Below are positions 1 through 6,138 of a stretch of DNA of 9,275 nt, in pieces. The DNA is from JARYMI01 sp964550915 (GTDB lineage Bacteria > Acidobacteriota > Aminicenantia > Aminicenantales > UBA8522). Below the pieces are notes generated by a model. That model was given only the letters and a program-made list of their open reading frames with translations, did no database searches and was not told the DNA's origin. Positions within the stretch are counted from its first letter, which is position 1; the number at the start of each line of letters is the position of its first letter. The stretch spans positions 1 to 9,275 of the forward strand of contig CAZKBY010000102.1 of the NCBI GenBank assembly GCA_964550915.1, given 5' to 3'. The position numbers and the translations under genes were made by a program.

Positions 1-2
1 CT

Positions 3-641
3 AGCGCATTTTTTTGGAGTTTAGTCTTGCTGGACAGAGCGATGGAGAGGATGATGTCCGCCAGCCAGAGGATAGCCGTGAGCCATCTTTCCCTTGCTCT
101 TATAACTCTTCTCATTTTAGCTTTGTTGCCTGGAGGAGGGTTGGCGAGGTGGGGGCTGAATTTCAAGAATTGGCAGAAAAGCCTCATTATGGGGATTATC
201 CTGGGAATTGGCATGGGAATTCTGTTTTCCTTATTCTCTTATGGATGGAGCATCAGCGGCTGGCATTTTGGCAAGCTGACGTCCCAACTTAATAAAACGG
301 AGACACTGATTCAGCTTTTTTCTCAGCTGTTCCTGGTGGGAACAAGCGAAGAATTGTTTTTCCGGGGGTTGCTCACAACATGGCTTATGAAGCGCTATCC
401 TTCTCGACTGGCTGGATTGTCTGCTGGAGTTGTTATAGTGGCATTTCTGTTTGCTCTGGTCCAGCTCTATAAATTGCTCTTTGGTTTCCCTTCCGGGAAA
501 GTACTTGTTTTTATGCTTGGAGCATTATTTTATGGGCTTCTCCTGGGAGGGATGTATCATAAAACCAAAAGCCTTCTTGCGCCTATCGTTATTCACAATA
601 TCGGGAATTCAGTGATGTTCTTGGCCGGCTTGGGGTTTTAA
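3..641 (+). CDS. CPBP (Abi/Rce1-like) intramembrane metalloprotease family protein, variant motif 2, possibly 5'-partial
   Basis: An integral membrane protein of the CPBP family, whose members are Rce1-like intramembrane proteases or bacteriocin-immunity proteins. Counting from the TTG at 27 (204 residues), about six hydrophobic segments are visible (roughly residues 18-36, 53-75, 93-112, 127-153, 159-178 and 184-204). Motif 1 is EELFFRG (about 107-113). Motif 3 is HNIGN near the C-terminus. Motif 2, normally FxxxH, reads FALVQ, so the expected metal-binding His is Gln (codon CAG at 462-464). The frame is open to the window edge and codes for a hydrophobic stretch before 27, so the real start may lie outside. 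Alternatively TTG at 27 is used: a GGAG at 16-19 sits 7 nt before it. The DNA is more AT-rich than the genes to the right. The family call is strong; protease activity is uncertain because of the altered motif. Substrate unknown. Confidence 0.8.
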   Translation, partial: SAFFWSLVLLDRAMERMMSASQRIAVSHLSLALITLLILALLPGGGLARWGLNFKNWQKSLIMGIILGIGMGILFSLFSYGWSISGWHFGKLTSQLNKTETLIQLFSQLFLVGTSEELFFRGLLTTWLMKRYPSRLAGLSAGVVIVAFLFALVQLYKLLFGFPSGKVLVFMLGALFYGLLLGGMYHKTKSLLAPIVIHNIGNSVMFLAGLGF

Positions 642-732
642 AAAAGGATGAAAATATACTCCAGGCGCTTTTTTCAGAAAATCAGCATCGGGACAATGTC
701 CGGGCTGCTGACTGAAGCGTCCAGGTATATAA

Positions 733-1116
733 CCATCCTATGATACGTTCCGAATGCTGGCGCATTCGAAATCATCCGGGAAAGACGAGACGGGGTCGGA
801 ATTTTTCGACCAGACCCTGGTGGAATTCGCAGACGCTGTTCGTCCGGAGCTCACTGTTGTTGATGCGAGGAGTCTGCTTATTAAAAGCTGACCAACCTAT
901 AAACCCGGCAAATCTGAGATGAGAGATGGCGTGAACAGGCTGATTCTATCTGGAGACATGGTCGCCGTGGATTCCTATTGCGCCGACCTCATGCAAAAAT
1001 ATGATGAGACTTTCCAAAAAGAAAAAAGAGTTGAGCGGCAGTTAGAGTATGCCAGACACCTTGGTCTGGGAACAAAGGATCTCAATCAGGTTGAGACGAT
1101 TGAGATAACAGTCTAA
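733..1116 (+). pseudogene. C-terminal remnant of a DUF362-type protein, interrupted by an in-frame TGA
   Basis: One reading frame, following a TAA at 730-732, encodes a recognisable C-terminal half of a DUF362-like protein. It contains RPELTVVDARSLL before the break, then RLILSGDMVAVDSYCADLM, and ends with ARHLGLGTKDLNQVETIEI. This matches the family pattern of 'D-LTIVDA', '-ASTDPVAVDAY-A' and 'A-ELGLG--DL--IE'. TGA at 889-891 interrupts the frame; a single change from GGA (Gly), at a place where the family often has Gly-Pro, would explain it. No N-terminal half, Cys-rich ferredoxin part or plausible start was found upstream in any plus frame (642-732). The piece 919-1116 could be translated as a 65-residue peptide from ATG 919, but its ribosome binding site is weak and it is only the tail of the domain. 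DUF362 proteins are often iron-sulfur associated; their function is mostly unknown. Family assignment is from memory of the motifs. Confidence 0.65.
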
Positions 1117-1269
1117 ATTTATCTAAGAAGGCCTTCAGGTTGAGGAGAGGATGAGTATCTGAAAAAAAGATGATAGAAGATCAGGCCAGAGAAGGAGAAG
1201 AGCGAAGACCAAGCGCTCCCGCGTCTATCAGAAAATCCCCTGACAGCGTACATGGCCGGCCGCATTCCG
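1117..1269. other. Intergenic tail-to-tail spacer with no supported gene
   Basis: This is the spacer between the DUF362 remnant (plus) and the end of polA (minus). It holds a 10-bp palindrome GAAGGCCTTC (1127-1136), a 10-bp direct repeat TCAGGTTGAG (1086-1095 and 1135-1144, the first copy inside the remnant), and an 8-bp palindrome GGCCGGCC (1254-1261). On the minus strand a run of seven T (plus 1162-1168) follows a very short TGAT/ATCA stem. That could be a weak polA terminator but is not convincing. I see no coding potential beyond chance open frames. Confidence 0.4.
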
Positions 1270-3945
1270 CTACTTGGCGTCGGCCCAGTTGGCTCCCCAG
1301 CCGAGGTGAACTTTTAACGGAACCCGGAGCGGGTAGACGTGCTCCATTTTTTGCTTGACCAAGGCTTCCACTTGCTCCTTTTCTCTCTTGGGAACCTCAA
1401 AGACCAGCTCATCGTGGACCTGGAGGATCATCTTGGTCTTCAGGTCTTTGGCCTTGAATTCCTCCCAGATTTCGATCATCGCTTTTTTCATCAGGTCGGC
1501 AGCCGATCCCTGGATGGGCGCATTGAGGGCGATGCGGCGGCCGGCCTGCTGGATGACCTTGTCTTTCTGCTTGAGCTCGGGCACCTGCCGCAAGCGCCCG
1601 AAAATGGTTTGGGTGGAACCTCTTTCTTCGGCCTCTTTAACCGTGTCCTCGAGGAATTCGCGAACGCGGGGATGTTGCTCGAAATAGCAGTCGATGAAGC
1701 GCTGGGCTTGGCGGGGCTCTGTCCCCAGTTCCTTGGCCAGAGAAAAAGCAGACGTACCGTAAATGATGCTGAAATTGATGACTTTGGCCTTTCTCCGGAG
1801 CTCATCCTTGAGGTGAGGAAGGGGAGGCCCGAAGACCTGCCGGGCTGTCTCCTCATGAATGTCCCTGTCAGCGGCGAAAGTCTCGATGAGGGCAGGGTCG
1901 CCGGACAGGTGGGCCAGCACCCTGAGTTCGATCTGGGAATAGTCGGCGGCCAAGAGAAGCCAGCCGGGCTCGGCAATGAACGCTCGGCGGAAACGCTGCC
2001 CCAGCTCGCCGCGCATGGGAATATTCTGAAGGTTGGGCTCAGAGCTGGAGAGCCGGCCCGTGGCCGCGACTGTTTGATTGTAGGAGGTGTGAATCCTTTC
2101 AGTCTCCGGGTTGATGAGCAAGGGCAGGGCGTCGGCGTACGTGGACTTGAGCTTGGCCAGTTGCCTGTACTCAAGAGCGTACTGGGCGATAGGATGGAGC
2201 GGGGCCAGCTCCTGGAGGATGTCGAGAGAGGTCGAGTATCTCTTGGTGATTTTGGTTTTGCGCGATGGAGTCAGCTGAAATTTATGGAAAAGAATATCGG
2301 CTAATTGCTGGGGCGAGTTGAGGTTAAACTCCTGACCGCTGAGCTCGAAGATCTTTTTTTCGAGCCGCTTTAGCTCGGCTTCAAGCTCGGCTGAAAGCGC
2401 CTCAAGCGCCGCCCTGTCAATCTTCACTCCCCAGATCTCCATCTCGGCCAAAAGCTCGATGAGCGGAAGCTCGACCACGCGGTAGAGCGAGTCAAGCTTC
2501 TTTTCGACAACGCGGGGCCAGAGAAGCTGGCAGAGCTGCAGGGCGAAATCGGCATCCTGGCAGGAGTAAGGGACGACCTTCTCGACGGGTACAGCATTCA
2601 TAGTGACTTCGTTCTTGCCCTTGCCGGCGACCTGCTCATAAGAAATAGTTTTTGCCTGGAGATAGACAGAAGCCAGCTTGTCGAGGTTATGTTTCCCCCA
2701 ATTCGGCTCAAGGAGGTAGCTCAGGACCATGCTGTCTTTATCAATTCCGCGGAGAGGGACTCCTGCTCTCTTGAGGACGATGTAATCATACTTGATGTTC
2801 TGGCCGATTTTCAGGATTTTAGAGTCGGACAGGACCGGCCTAAGGAGCCGTGCTGCTTTCTCTGTGGCGATCTGGCTTGGGGCGCCGGGATAGTCGTGGC
2901 CCAGGGGAAGATAAAAGGCTTCTCCCGGCTTAACCGAAAAGGAGATGCCGACAAGATGCGCTTGCGTCGGGGAGGGACTATCTGTTTCGGTATCGACAGA
3001 GACCTGGCCGGCTGCTTTTATCCGTTCGATCAAAGACAGCAAATCTTTTTCGCTCAGGACGGCACTATAATCCTTTTTTATCTCCTCGGGCTTTTTCAGG
3101 TAGCTCTCGAGAAGCGAGGTGAATTCGAGCTCCCGGAAAAGGCCGGCCAACTCCTCAGCGTTCGGCGGCGAGACAGAAAAATCAGCCAGGCGGAAGGCGA
3201 TGTCGAGGTTCGCCTCGACAGTGACGAGCTGCCGGCTGACCGCGAGCTTGTCCATACCCTGCGCGATTTTTTCCCGCAGCCTGGGGTTTTTGATCTTATC
3301 CAGGTTGGCCAAGAGATTATCGAGCGAGCCGAACTCGTTGATGAGCATCTTTGAGGTTTTTTCCCCGATGCCCGGCACGCCCGGAACATTGTCAGAAGGA
3401 TCACCCCAGAGAGAAAGGACATCCACTACCTGGCCGGGAGAAACGCCGAACACCTCCCTGACCCTTTTTTCGTCGAGGGTCATCTCTTTTGAGGGATTAT
3501 AGACGGCGATGGATGAGTCAACAAGTTGAAGCAGGTCTTTGTCAGTGGTGACGATGACGGCCGGAATTTTTTCCCGGGCGGCTTTTCGGGCGAGACTGGC
3601 CAAAACGTCGTCTGCTTCATAGTCCTCGTACTCAAAACAGGGAATGTTCATGGCTTTGAGCACTTTCTTCAGGACAGGAACCTGAGGGATAAGGTCTTCG
3701 GGCATCGGCTTGCGGTGGGCCTTATAATCCTTGAAGAATTTGTGGCGGATTGTCGGTTTTCCAGTGTCAAAGACGACTCCAAGGTAGGGAGGCTTTTCTT
3801 GATCCATGATCTTGCGAAGCGTGCTGATGAACCCGTAGATGGCATTGGTCGGGAATCCCCGGGAGGTCGAAAGCCTCTGGATGGCGTAGTAGGAACGATA
3901 GAGGAGGGAATTGCCGTCTATGAGAAAAAGCTTCCCGGCGCTCAT
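1270..3945 (-). CDS. polA: DNA polymerase I (5'-3' exonuclease, 3'-5' proofreading, polymerase)
   Basis: Repair polymerase of 891 residues, a little shorter than the E. coli enzyme (928). It removes RNA primers, fills gaps and acts in excision repair. The 5'-3' exonuclease domain spans about 1-290, with acidic residues at D10, D60, E110/D112/D113, D135/D137 and D182/D185, and the helix-hairpin-helix segment VPGVPGIGEKTS. The proofreading domain spans about 300-490 and is intact: D318 and E320 in DTETDS, D386 in NIKYD, Y460 and D464 in YSCQDAD. Many bacterial Pol I proteins have lost this activity. The polymerase domain spans about 500-891: motif A DYSQIELR (D668), motif B with R717, K721, F725 and Y729, and motif C QVHDE (H844, D845). 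F725 corresponds to the E. coli F762 position. The start ATG at 3945 lacks a close ribosome binding site; two AAGGAT boxes lie 12 nt or more upstream. The gene lies 47 bp downstream of the small gene at 3993-4298 on the same strand and is probably co-transcribed with it. Confidence 0.98.
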   Translation of the reverse strand: MSAGKLFLIDGNSLLYRSYYAIQRLSTSRGFPTNAIYGFISTLRKIMDQEKPPYLGVVFDTGKPTIRHKFFKDYKAHRKPMPEDLIPQVPVLKKVLKAMNIPCFEYEDYEADDVLASLARKAAREKIPAVIVTTDKDLLQLVDSSIAVYNPSKEMTLDEKRVREVFGVSPGQVVDVLSLWGDPSDNVPGVPGIGEKTSKMLINEFGSLDNLLANLDKIKNPRLREKIAQGMDKLAVSRQLVTVEANLDIAFRLADFSVSPPNAEELAGLFRELEFTSLLESYLKKPEEIKKDYSAVLSEKDLLSLIERIKAAGQVSVDTETDSPSPTQAHLVGISFSVKPGEAFYLPLGHDYPGAPSQIATEKAARLLRPVLSDSKILKIGQNIKYDYIVLKRAGVPLRGIDKDSMVLSYLLEPNWGKHNLDKLASVYLQAKTISYEQVAGKGKNEVTMNAVPVEKVVPYSCQDADFALQLCQLLWPRVVEKKLDSLYRVVELPLIELLAEMEIWGVKIDRAALEALSAELEAELKRLEKKIFELSGQEFNLNSPQQLADILFHKFQLTPSRKTKITKRYSTSLDILQELAPLHPIAQYALEYRQLAKLKSTYADALPLLINPETERIHTSYNQTVAATGRLSSSEPNLQNIPMRGELGQRFRRAFIAEPGWLLLAADYSQIELRVLAHLSGDPALIETFAADRDIHEETARQVFGPPLPHLKDELRRKAKVINFSIIYGTSAFSLAKELGTEPRQAQRFIDCYFEQHPRVREFLEDTVKEAEERGSTQTIFGRLRQVPELKQKDKVIQQAGRRIALNAPIQGSAADLMKKAMIEIWEEFKAKDLKTKMILQVHDELVFEVPKREKEQVEALVKQKMEHVYPLRVPLKVHLGWGANWADAK

Positions 3946-3992
3946 ATCGGGGCGGGTATCCTTATCCTTGCTGGCTCAGTCGTATCCAATAC

Positions 3993-4298
3993 TCAGCCCT
4001 TCTCAAGATCCCGCTTTTTCTCCTGAGTCGTGAGGTAGTGGTCGAATTTTCCGTCGGCGATGTCTTTGAGAATGGCGTTGTGCTGATCCTCCATAAGAAG
4101 CTGGATTTTCTGGCGGAGATCAGGGCTGCCAAGGAAGGAGGTATAATACGTCTTCCGGGTAGACAACAGCTTTCCCAACTTGTAGACCAACGACTCAATA
4201 TATTGAGCCCGGCTCCCGACATCCTGAGTCTGGACATGAAAGGTCGCGCCCCTGTGTTTAACTTCGGTGTTAAATCCGGTCATCTGCGTATCGCTCAT
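3993..4298 (-). CDS. Small conserved hypothetical protein (FNTEV/FHVQTQD type), upstream of polA
   Basis: A 101-residue soluble protein with no signal peptide, membrane segment or cysteine. I recall similar uncharacterised proteins in other bacteria, with a shared N-terminal pattern 'GFNT-V-HRG--FHVQT-D' (here residues 8-26), a middle section 'LLSTRKTYYTSFLG' (44-57), and a helical section with 'LMEDQHNAILKDIADGKFD' (68-86), then a charged tail. The function is unknown. The HVQT stretch with alternating residues suggests a small beta-sheet followed by helices; that is inference. It ends with TGA (minus strand) 47 bp before polA, so the two probably form an operon. The ATG at 4298 is only 3 nt from a TATAAT -10 box, so translation may start leaderless there or at the internal ATG at 4283 (codon 6), which would give 96 residues beginning MTGFNTEV. 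Confidence 0.8.
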   Translation of the reverse strand: MSDTQMTGFNTEVKHRGATFHVQTQDVGSRAQYIESLVYKLGKLLSTRKTYYTSFLGSPDLRQKIQLLMEDQHNAILKDIADGKFDHYLTTQEKKRDLEKG

Positions 4299-4301
4299 TT
4301 A

Positions 4302-4329
4302 ATTATACTCTTTCCCCCGGAGATATCAA
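4302..4329 (-). promoter_or_regulatory. Predicted sigma70-type promoter for the small gene and polA (leftward)
   Basis: Read on the minus strand, a -35 box TTGATA (4324-4329, one mismatch to TTGACA) is followed after 16 bp by a perfect -10 box TATAAT (4302-4307). Initiation 6-8 nt after the -10 box would fall at about 4294-4296, inside or just after the annotated ATG (4296-4298). The match is strong by eye, but AT-rich DNA next to a start codon can produce a -10 by chance. Confidence 0.55.
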
Positions 4330-4343
4330 GCAGGCCCCGGGGG
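4314..4343. repeat. 7-bp inverted repeat CCCCCGG / CCGGGGG between the divergent promoters
   Basis: CCCCCGG at 4314-4320 is the exact reverse complement of CCGGGGG at 4337-4343, separated by 16 bp, so the arm centres are 23 bp apart (about two helical turns). The left arm lies in the spacer of the leftward promoter; the right arm lies just behind its -35 box. The right arm is part of an 8-bp palindrome CCCCGGGG (4335-4342). It could be an operator, but no known regulator consensus is recognised. Confidence 0.35.
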
Positions 4344-4354
4344 TGGTGATGAGT

Positions 4355-4382
4355 TTGACAATAGGGGGGCTGATGGTATAAT
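4355..4382 (+). promoter_or_regulatory. Perfect-consensus sigma70-type promoter for the yceD-rpmF-plsX-fab operon
   Basis: TTGACA (4355-4360) and TATAAT (4377-4382) match the sigma70 consensus at every base, with a 16-bp spacer that contains a run of six G (4364-4369). Transcription would start near 4389-4390, leaving a leader of about 18 nt with an AAGGGA ribosome binding site (4395-4400) 7 nt before the ATG at 4408. This is the only clear promoter seen ahead of the operon. Confidence 0.8.
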
Positions 4383-4407
4383 AGGATGACTTTTAAGGGA
4401 CTGGAAA

Positions 4408-4926
4408 ATGATCATTGATGTCGATAAAATCCCCAAAGAGGGACTGATCGTTTCGCGGGACTTTGAATTCTTGAACGTGGACCTGGTCGAGGAGAACGCA
4501 GAGTTTCTCGAGCCAACCCACGTGGAAGCGGCCGTTCGCCGGATAGGAGAAGAGGTCTGGGTCAAAGGGAAACTAACCTCCCGGGTGAGCTTCATCTGCA
4601 GCCGCTGCCTGAGGCCGTTTGAGTTCCCCGTTGCCGCAGGTTTCGACCTGGTTTATCTTCCCGACGAGCTGGACATCCTAAAGGAGGAGCTTGACGAAGA
4701 CGACGTCGGCCGCGTTTATTATCACGACAACCAGATTGACCTCGGACAGGTCATCTTGGAACAGCTCAACCTAACTTTTCCTCTAAAGCCGCTGTGCTCA
4801 GAAGATTGCGAAGGCATCTGCGCCGTCTGCGGCCAGGTCAGGCAACAGGGGAACTGTGCCTGCTTGGTCCAAGAAGAGGACCCTCGCCTGAGGAAGCTTA
4901 AAAACTTTATAAGAGAAAAGGAATAA
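4408..4926 (+). CDS. yceD: YceD/DUF177 family protein (23S rRNA accumulation protein)
   Basis: A 172-residue DUF177 protein. In E. coli, YceD is needed for normal 23S rRNA accumulation, and the family is almost always encoded just before rpmF. The sequence shows a CSRC pair (C64, C67) in the central beta-rich part, an acidic stretch (about 87-99), and the C-terminal signature PLKPLCSEDCEGICAVCG (126-142), followed by CAC (150-152). It therefore has C130, C134, C138, C141, C150 and C152, probably binding metal. DPRLRKLKNF closes the domain, as is typical. The start ATG at 4408 follows AAGGGA with a 7-nt gap and lies about 18 nt from the predicted transcription start. Its TAA is followed immediately by the rpmF ATG, so the two are probably translationally coupled. 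It is the first gene of the operon. Confidence 0.93.
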   Translation: MIIDVDKIPKEGLIVSRDFEFLNVDLVEENAEFLEPTHVEAAVRRIGEEVWVKGKLTSRVSFICSRCLRPFEFPVAAGFDLVYLPDELDILKEELDEDDVGRVYYHDNQIDLGQVILEQLNLTFPLKPLCSEDCEGICAVCGQVRQQGNCACLVQEEDPRLRKLKNFIREKE

Positions 4927-5112
4927 ATGCCCAACCCAAAAAGACGCCATTCCCATTCCCGGAAGGGAAAACGAAGGGCTCATGACGCCTTGGCCATGCC
5001 CTCTTTCTCCATCTGCTCGAATTGCGGGACTCCCAAGCTGCCTCACCGGGCTTGCCCGGAGTGCGGCTACTACCGCGGCCGGCAGGTGATTGAAGAAGCC
5101 GAAACCGAATAA
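4927..5112 (+). CDS. rpmF: 50S ribosomal protein L32 (zinc-ribbon form)
   Basis: Large-subunit ribosomal protein L32, 61 residues, a normal length. It has the basic N-terminus MPNPKRRHSHSRKGKRRAHD (residues 1-20) and a zinc ribbon with C30, C33, C43 and C46 (CSNC and CPEC). This is the four-cysteine C+ form, as opposed to the cysteine-free paralogue some bacteria express under zinc limitation. The start ATG follows the yceD stop codon with no gap; an AAGGA site lies in the last codons of yceD. A short acidic tail (EEAETE) ends the protein. The order yceD-rpmF-plsX is widely conserved and links ribosome synthesis to membrane lipid synthesis. Confidence 0.97.
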   Translation: MPNPKRRHSHSRKGKRRAHDALAMPSFSICSNCGTPKLPHRACPECGYYRGRQVIEEAETE

Positions 5113-5124
5113 AAGGGGAAGTTG

Positions 5125-6138
5125 ATGAAAATCGCAGTCGACGCGATGGGGGGAGATTTCGGCCCGCAAGTGACCGTGCCCGGGGCTCTTCGCGCCGCCC
5201 AGGATTTCGGTATCGATGTGTTCCTCGTCGGGGTCGAGAGGATTATTAAGAATGAGCTGGAGAAGCTTCATTATGACCGGGTCAAGTGCACCATTGTCGA
5301 TGCCCCTGAAGCAATCAGCATGGGAGAAGGCATTTTCTCCCTGCGCCGAAAAGCCAAGTCGTCCATCCGGGTTGGTGCCCAGCTCGTCAAGGATAAGCTG
5401 GCCGACGGTTTTGTTTCCACTGGAAACACGACCGCGGTGGTTTATATCTCGCGCAAAGTCATCGGCGCCCTGCAGGGAGTGGAAAGGCCGGCGCTGGCCC
5501 TCTTAGTCCCGACGCTCCGGGGATTGAGCCTGCTCATTGATGTGGGAGCCAGCGTGGACTGCCGTCCCGAGCATTTAGAACAGTTTGCCGTCATGGGTCG
5601 CGTCTTCATGGAAAGCGTTATGGGTCTGGAAAGTCCGCGCATCGGGCTGATGAGCATCGGGGAGGAAGAGTCCAAGGGAAACGACCTGACTCGCCAGGTT
5701 TACGAGCGGCTTGAAAGTTCGTCGCTCCACTTTATCGGTAACATCGAGGGCAAAGATATTTATTCGGGCAAGGCCGATGTCATCGTCTGCGACGGTTTTA
5801 CGGGCAATGTCGCCCTGAAGGTGAGCGAGGGCGTCGTCGAGACGCTCTACCATTGGGCGCGCCGCGAGGTGACCAAGAACCTGCTGGCCAAGCTGGGGTT
5901 TTTCCTCATGAGGAGAAACCTCAAACGGCTTTACAAGAGAGTCGATTATTCTGAATACGGCGGGGCTCAACTCCTTGGCATTAATGGTGTCTGCATCATC
6001 GGTCACGGCCGCTCCAGCCCACGGGCGGTCGGGAGCGCTGTCCGCCTGGCCAGGGATTTCGTCGTCCACAGGGTCCAGGAAAGAATTCAGGCGGAAATGG
6101 CCAAGCTTGGAGGAGCAACTCATGGAGCCAAAGCCTAA
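5125..6138 (+). CDS. plsX: Phosphate acyltransferase PlsX (acyl-ACP:phosphate transacylase)
   Basis: PlsX converts acyl-ACP and phosphate to acyl-phosphate, the donor for PlsY in phosphatidic acid synthesis; it is a peripheral membrane enzyme. The protein has 337 residues, a typical length. Landmarks are the start KIAVDAMGGDFGP (2-14), DAPEAISMGEG (59-69), LLIDVGAS (136-143), IGEEESKGND (178-187), IGNIEGKDI (204-212), VCDGFTGNVALK (221-232), and GGAQLLGINGVCIIGHG (279-295). Two positions differ from the usual family wording: SAGNTGA reads STGNTTA (98-104), and DVGAN reads DVGAS. I chose ATG 5125 rather than the in-frame TTG at 5122 because the family starts M-(K/R)-IAVDAMGGD and AGGGG (5114-5118) is 6 nt upstream. 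The 3' end overlaps fabG by 17 bp. Confidence 0.96.
   Translation: MKIAVDAMGGDFGPQVTVPGALRAAQDFGIDVFLVGVERIIKNELEKLHYDRVKCTIVDAPEAISMGEGIFSLRRKAKSSIRVGAQLVKDKLADGFVSTGNTTAVVYISRKVIGALQGVERPALALLVPTLRGLSLLIDVGASVDCRPEHLEQFAVMGRVFMESVMGLESPRIGLMSIGEEESKGNDLTRQVYERLESSSLHFIGNIEGKDIYSGKADVIVCDGFTGNVALKVSEGVVETLYHWARREVTKNLLAKLGFFLMRRNLKRLYKRVDYSEYGGAQLLGINGVCIIGHGRSSPRAVGSAVRLARDFVVHRVQERIQAEMAKLGGATHGAKA
6109..6115 (+). promoter_or_regulatory. Strong ribosome binding site fixing the fabG start inside plsX
   Basis: GGAGGAG lies inside the plsX coding sequence, 6 nt before ATG 6122. It decides between this ATG and the much longer open frame that reaches back to 5975, which would add a non-homologous extension before the SDR domain. 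Confidence 0.85.

Noticed and set aside
642..732. N-terminal part of the DUF362 gene or a terminator after the CPBP gene
   Set aside because: All three plus frames are broken by stops without recognisable homology, and the T-run at 669-674 has no adjoining stem.
889..891. TGA in the DUF362 frame as selenocysteine or a reassigned codon
   Set aside because: The small gene before polA ends with TGA as a true stop, no intact gene here uses TGA as sense, and no SECIS-like hairpin is apparent just after the codon. Simple nonsense decay fits better.
740..922. 60-codon open frame on plus as a separate small gene
   Set aside because: It is out of frame with the DUF362 homology running through the same bases and has no domain or ribosome binding site.
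1161..1185. Rho-independent terminator for polA
   Set aside because: The minus strand has a run of seven T, but the preceding stem is only about 4 bp and AT-rich, and it lies about 100 bp past the stop. Too weak to annotate.
1339..2304. 321-codon open frame on plus, opposite polA
   Set aside because: It is antisense to the conserved polymerase domain, has no recognisable motif, and is the kind of long open frame that GC-biased codons create on the opposite strand.
4299..4407. FapR-type operator controlling the fab operon
   Set aside because: No match to the AT-rich FapR palindrome is visible; the only inverted repeat here is GC-rich and differently spaced.
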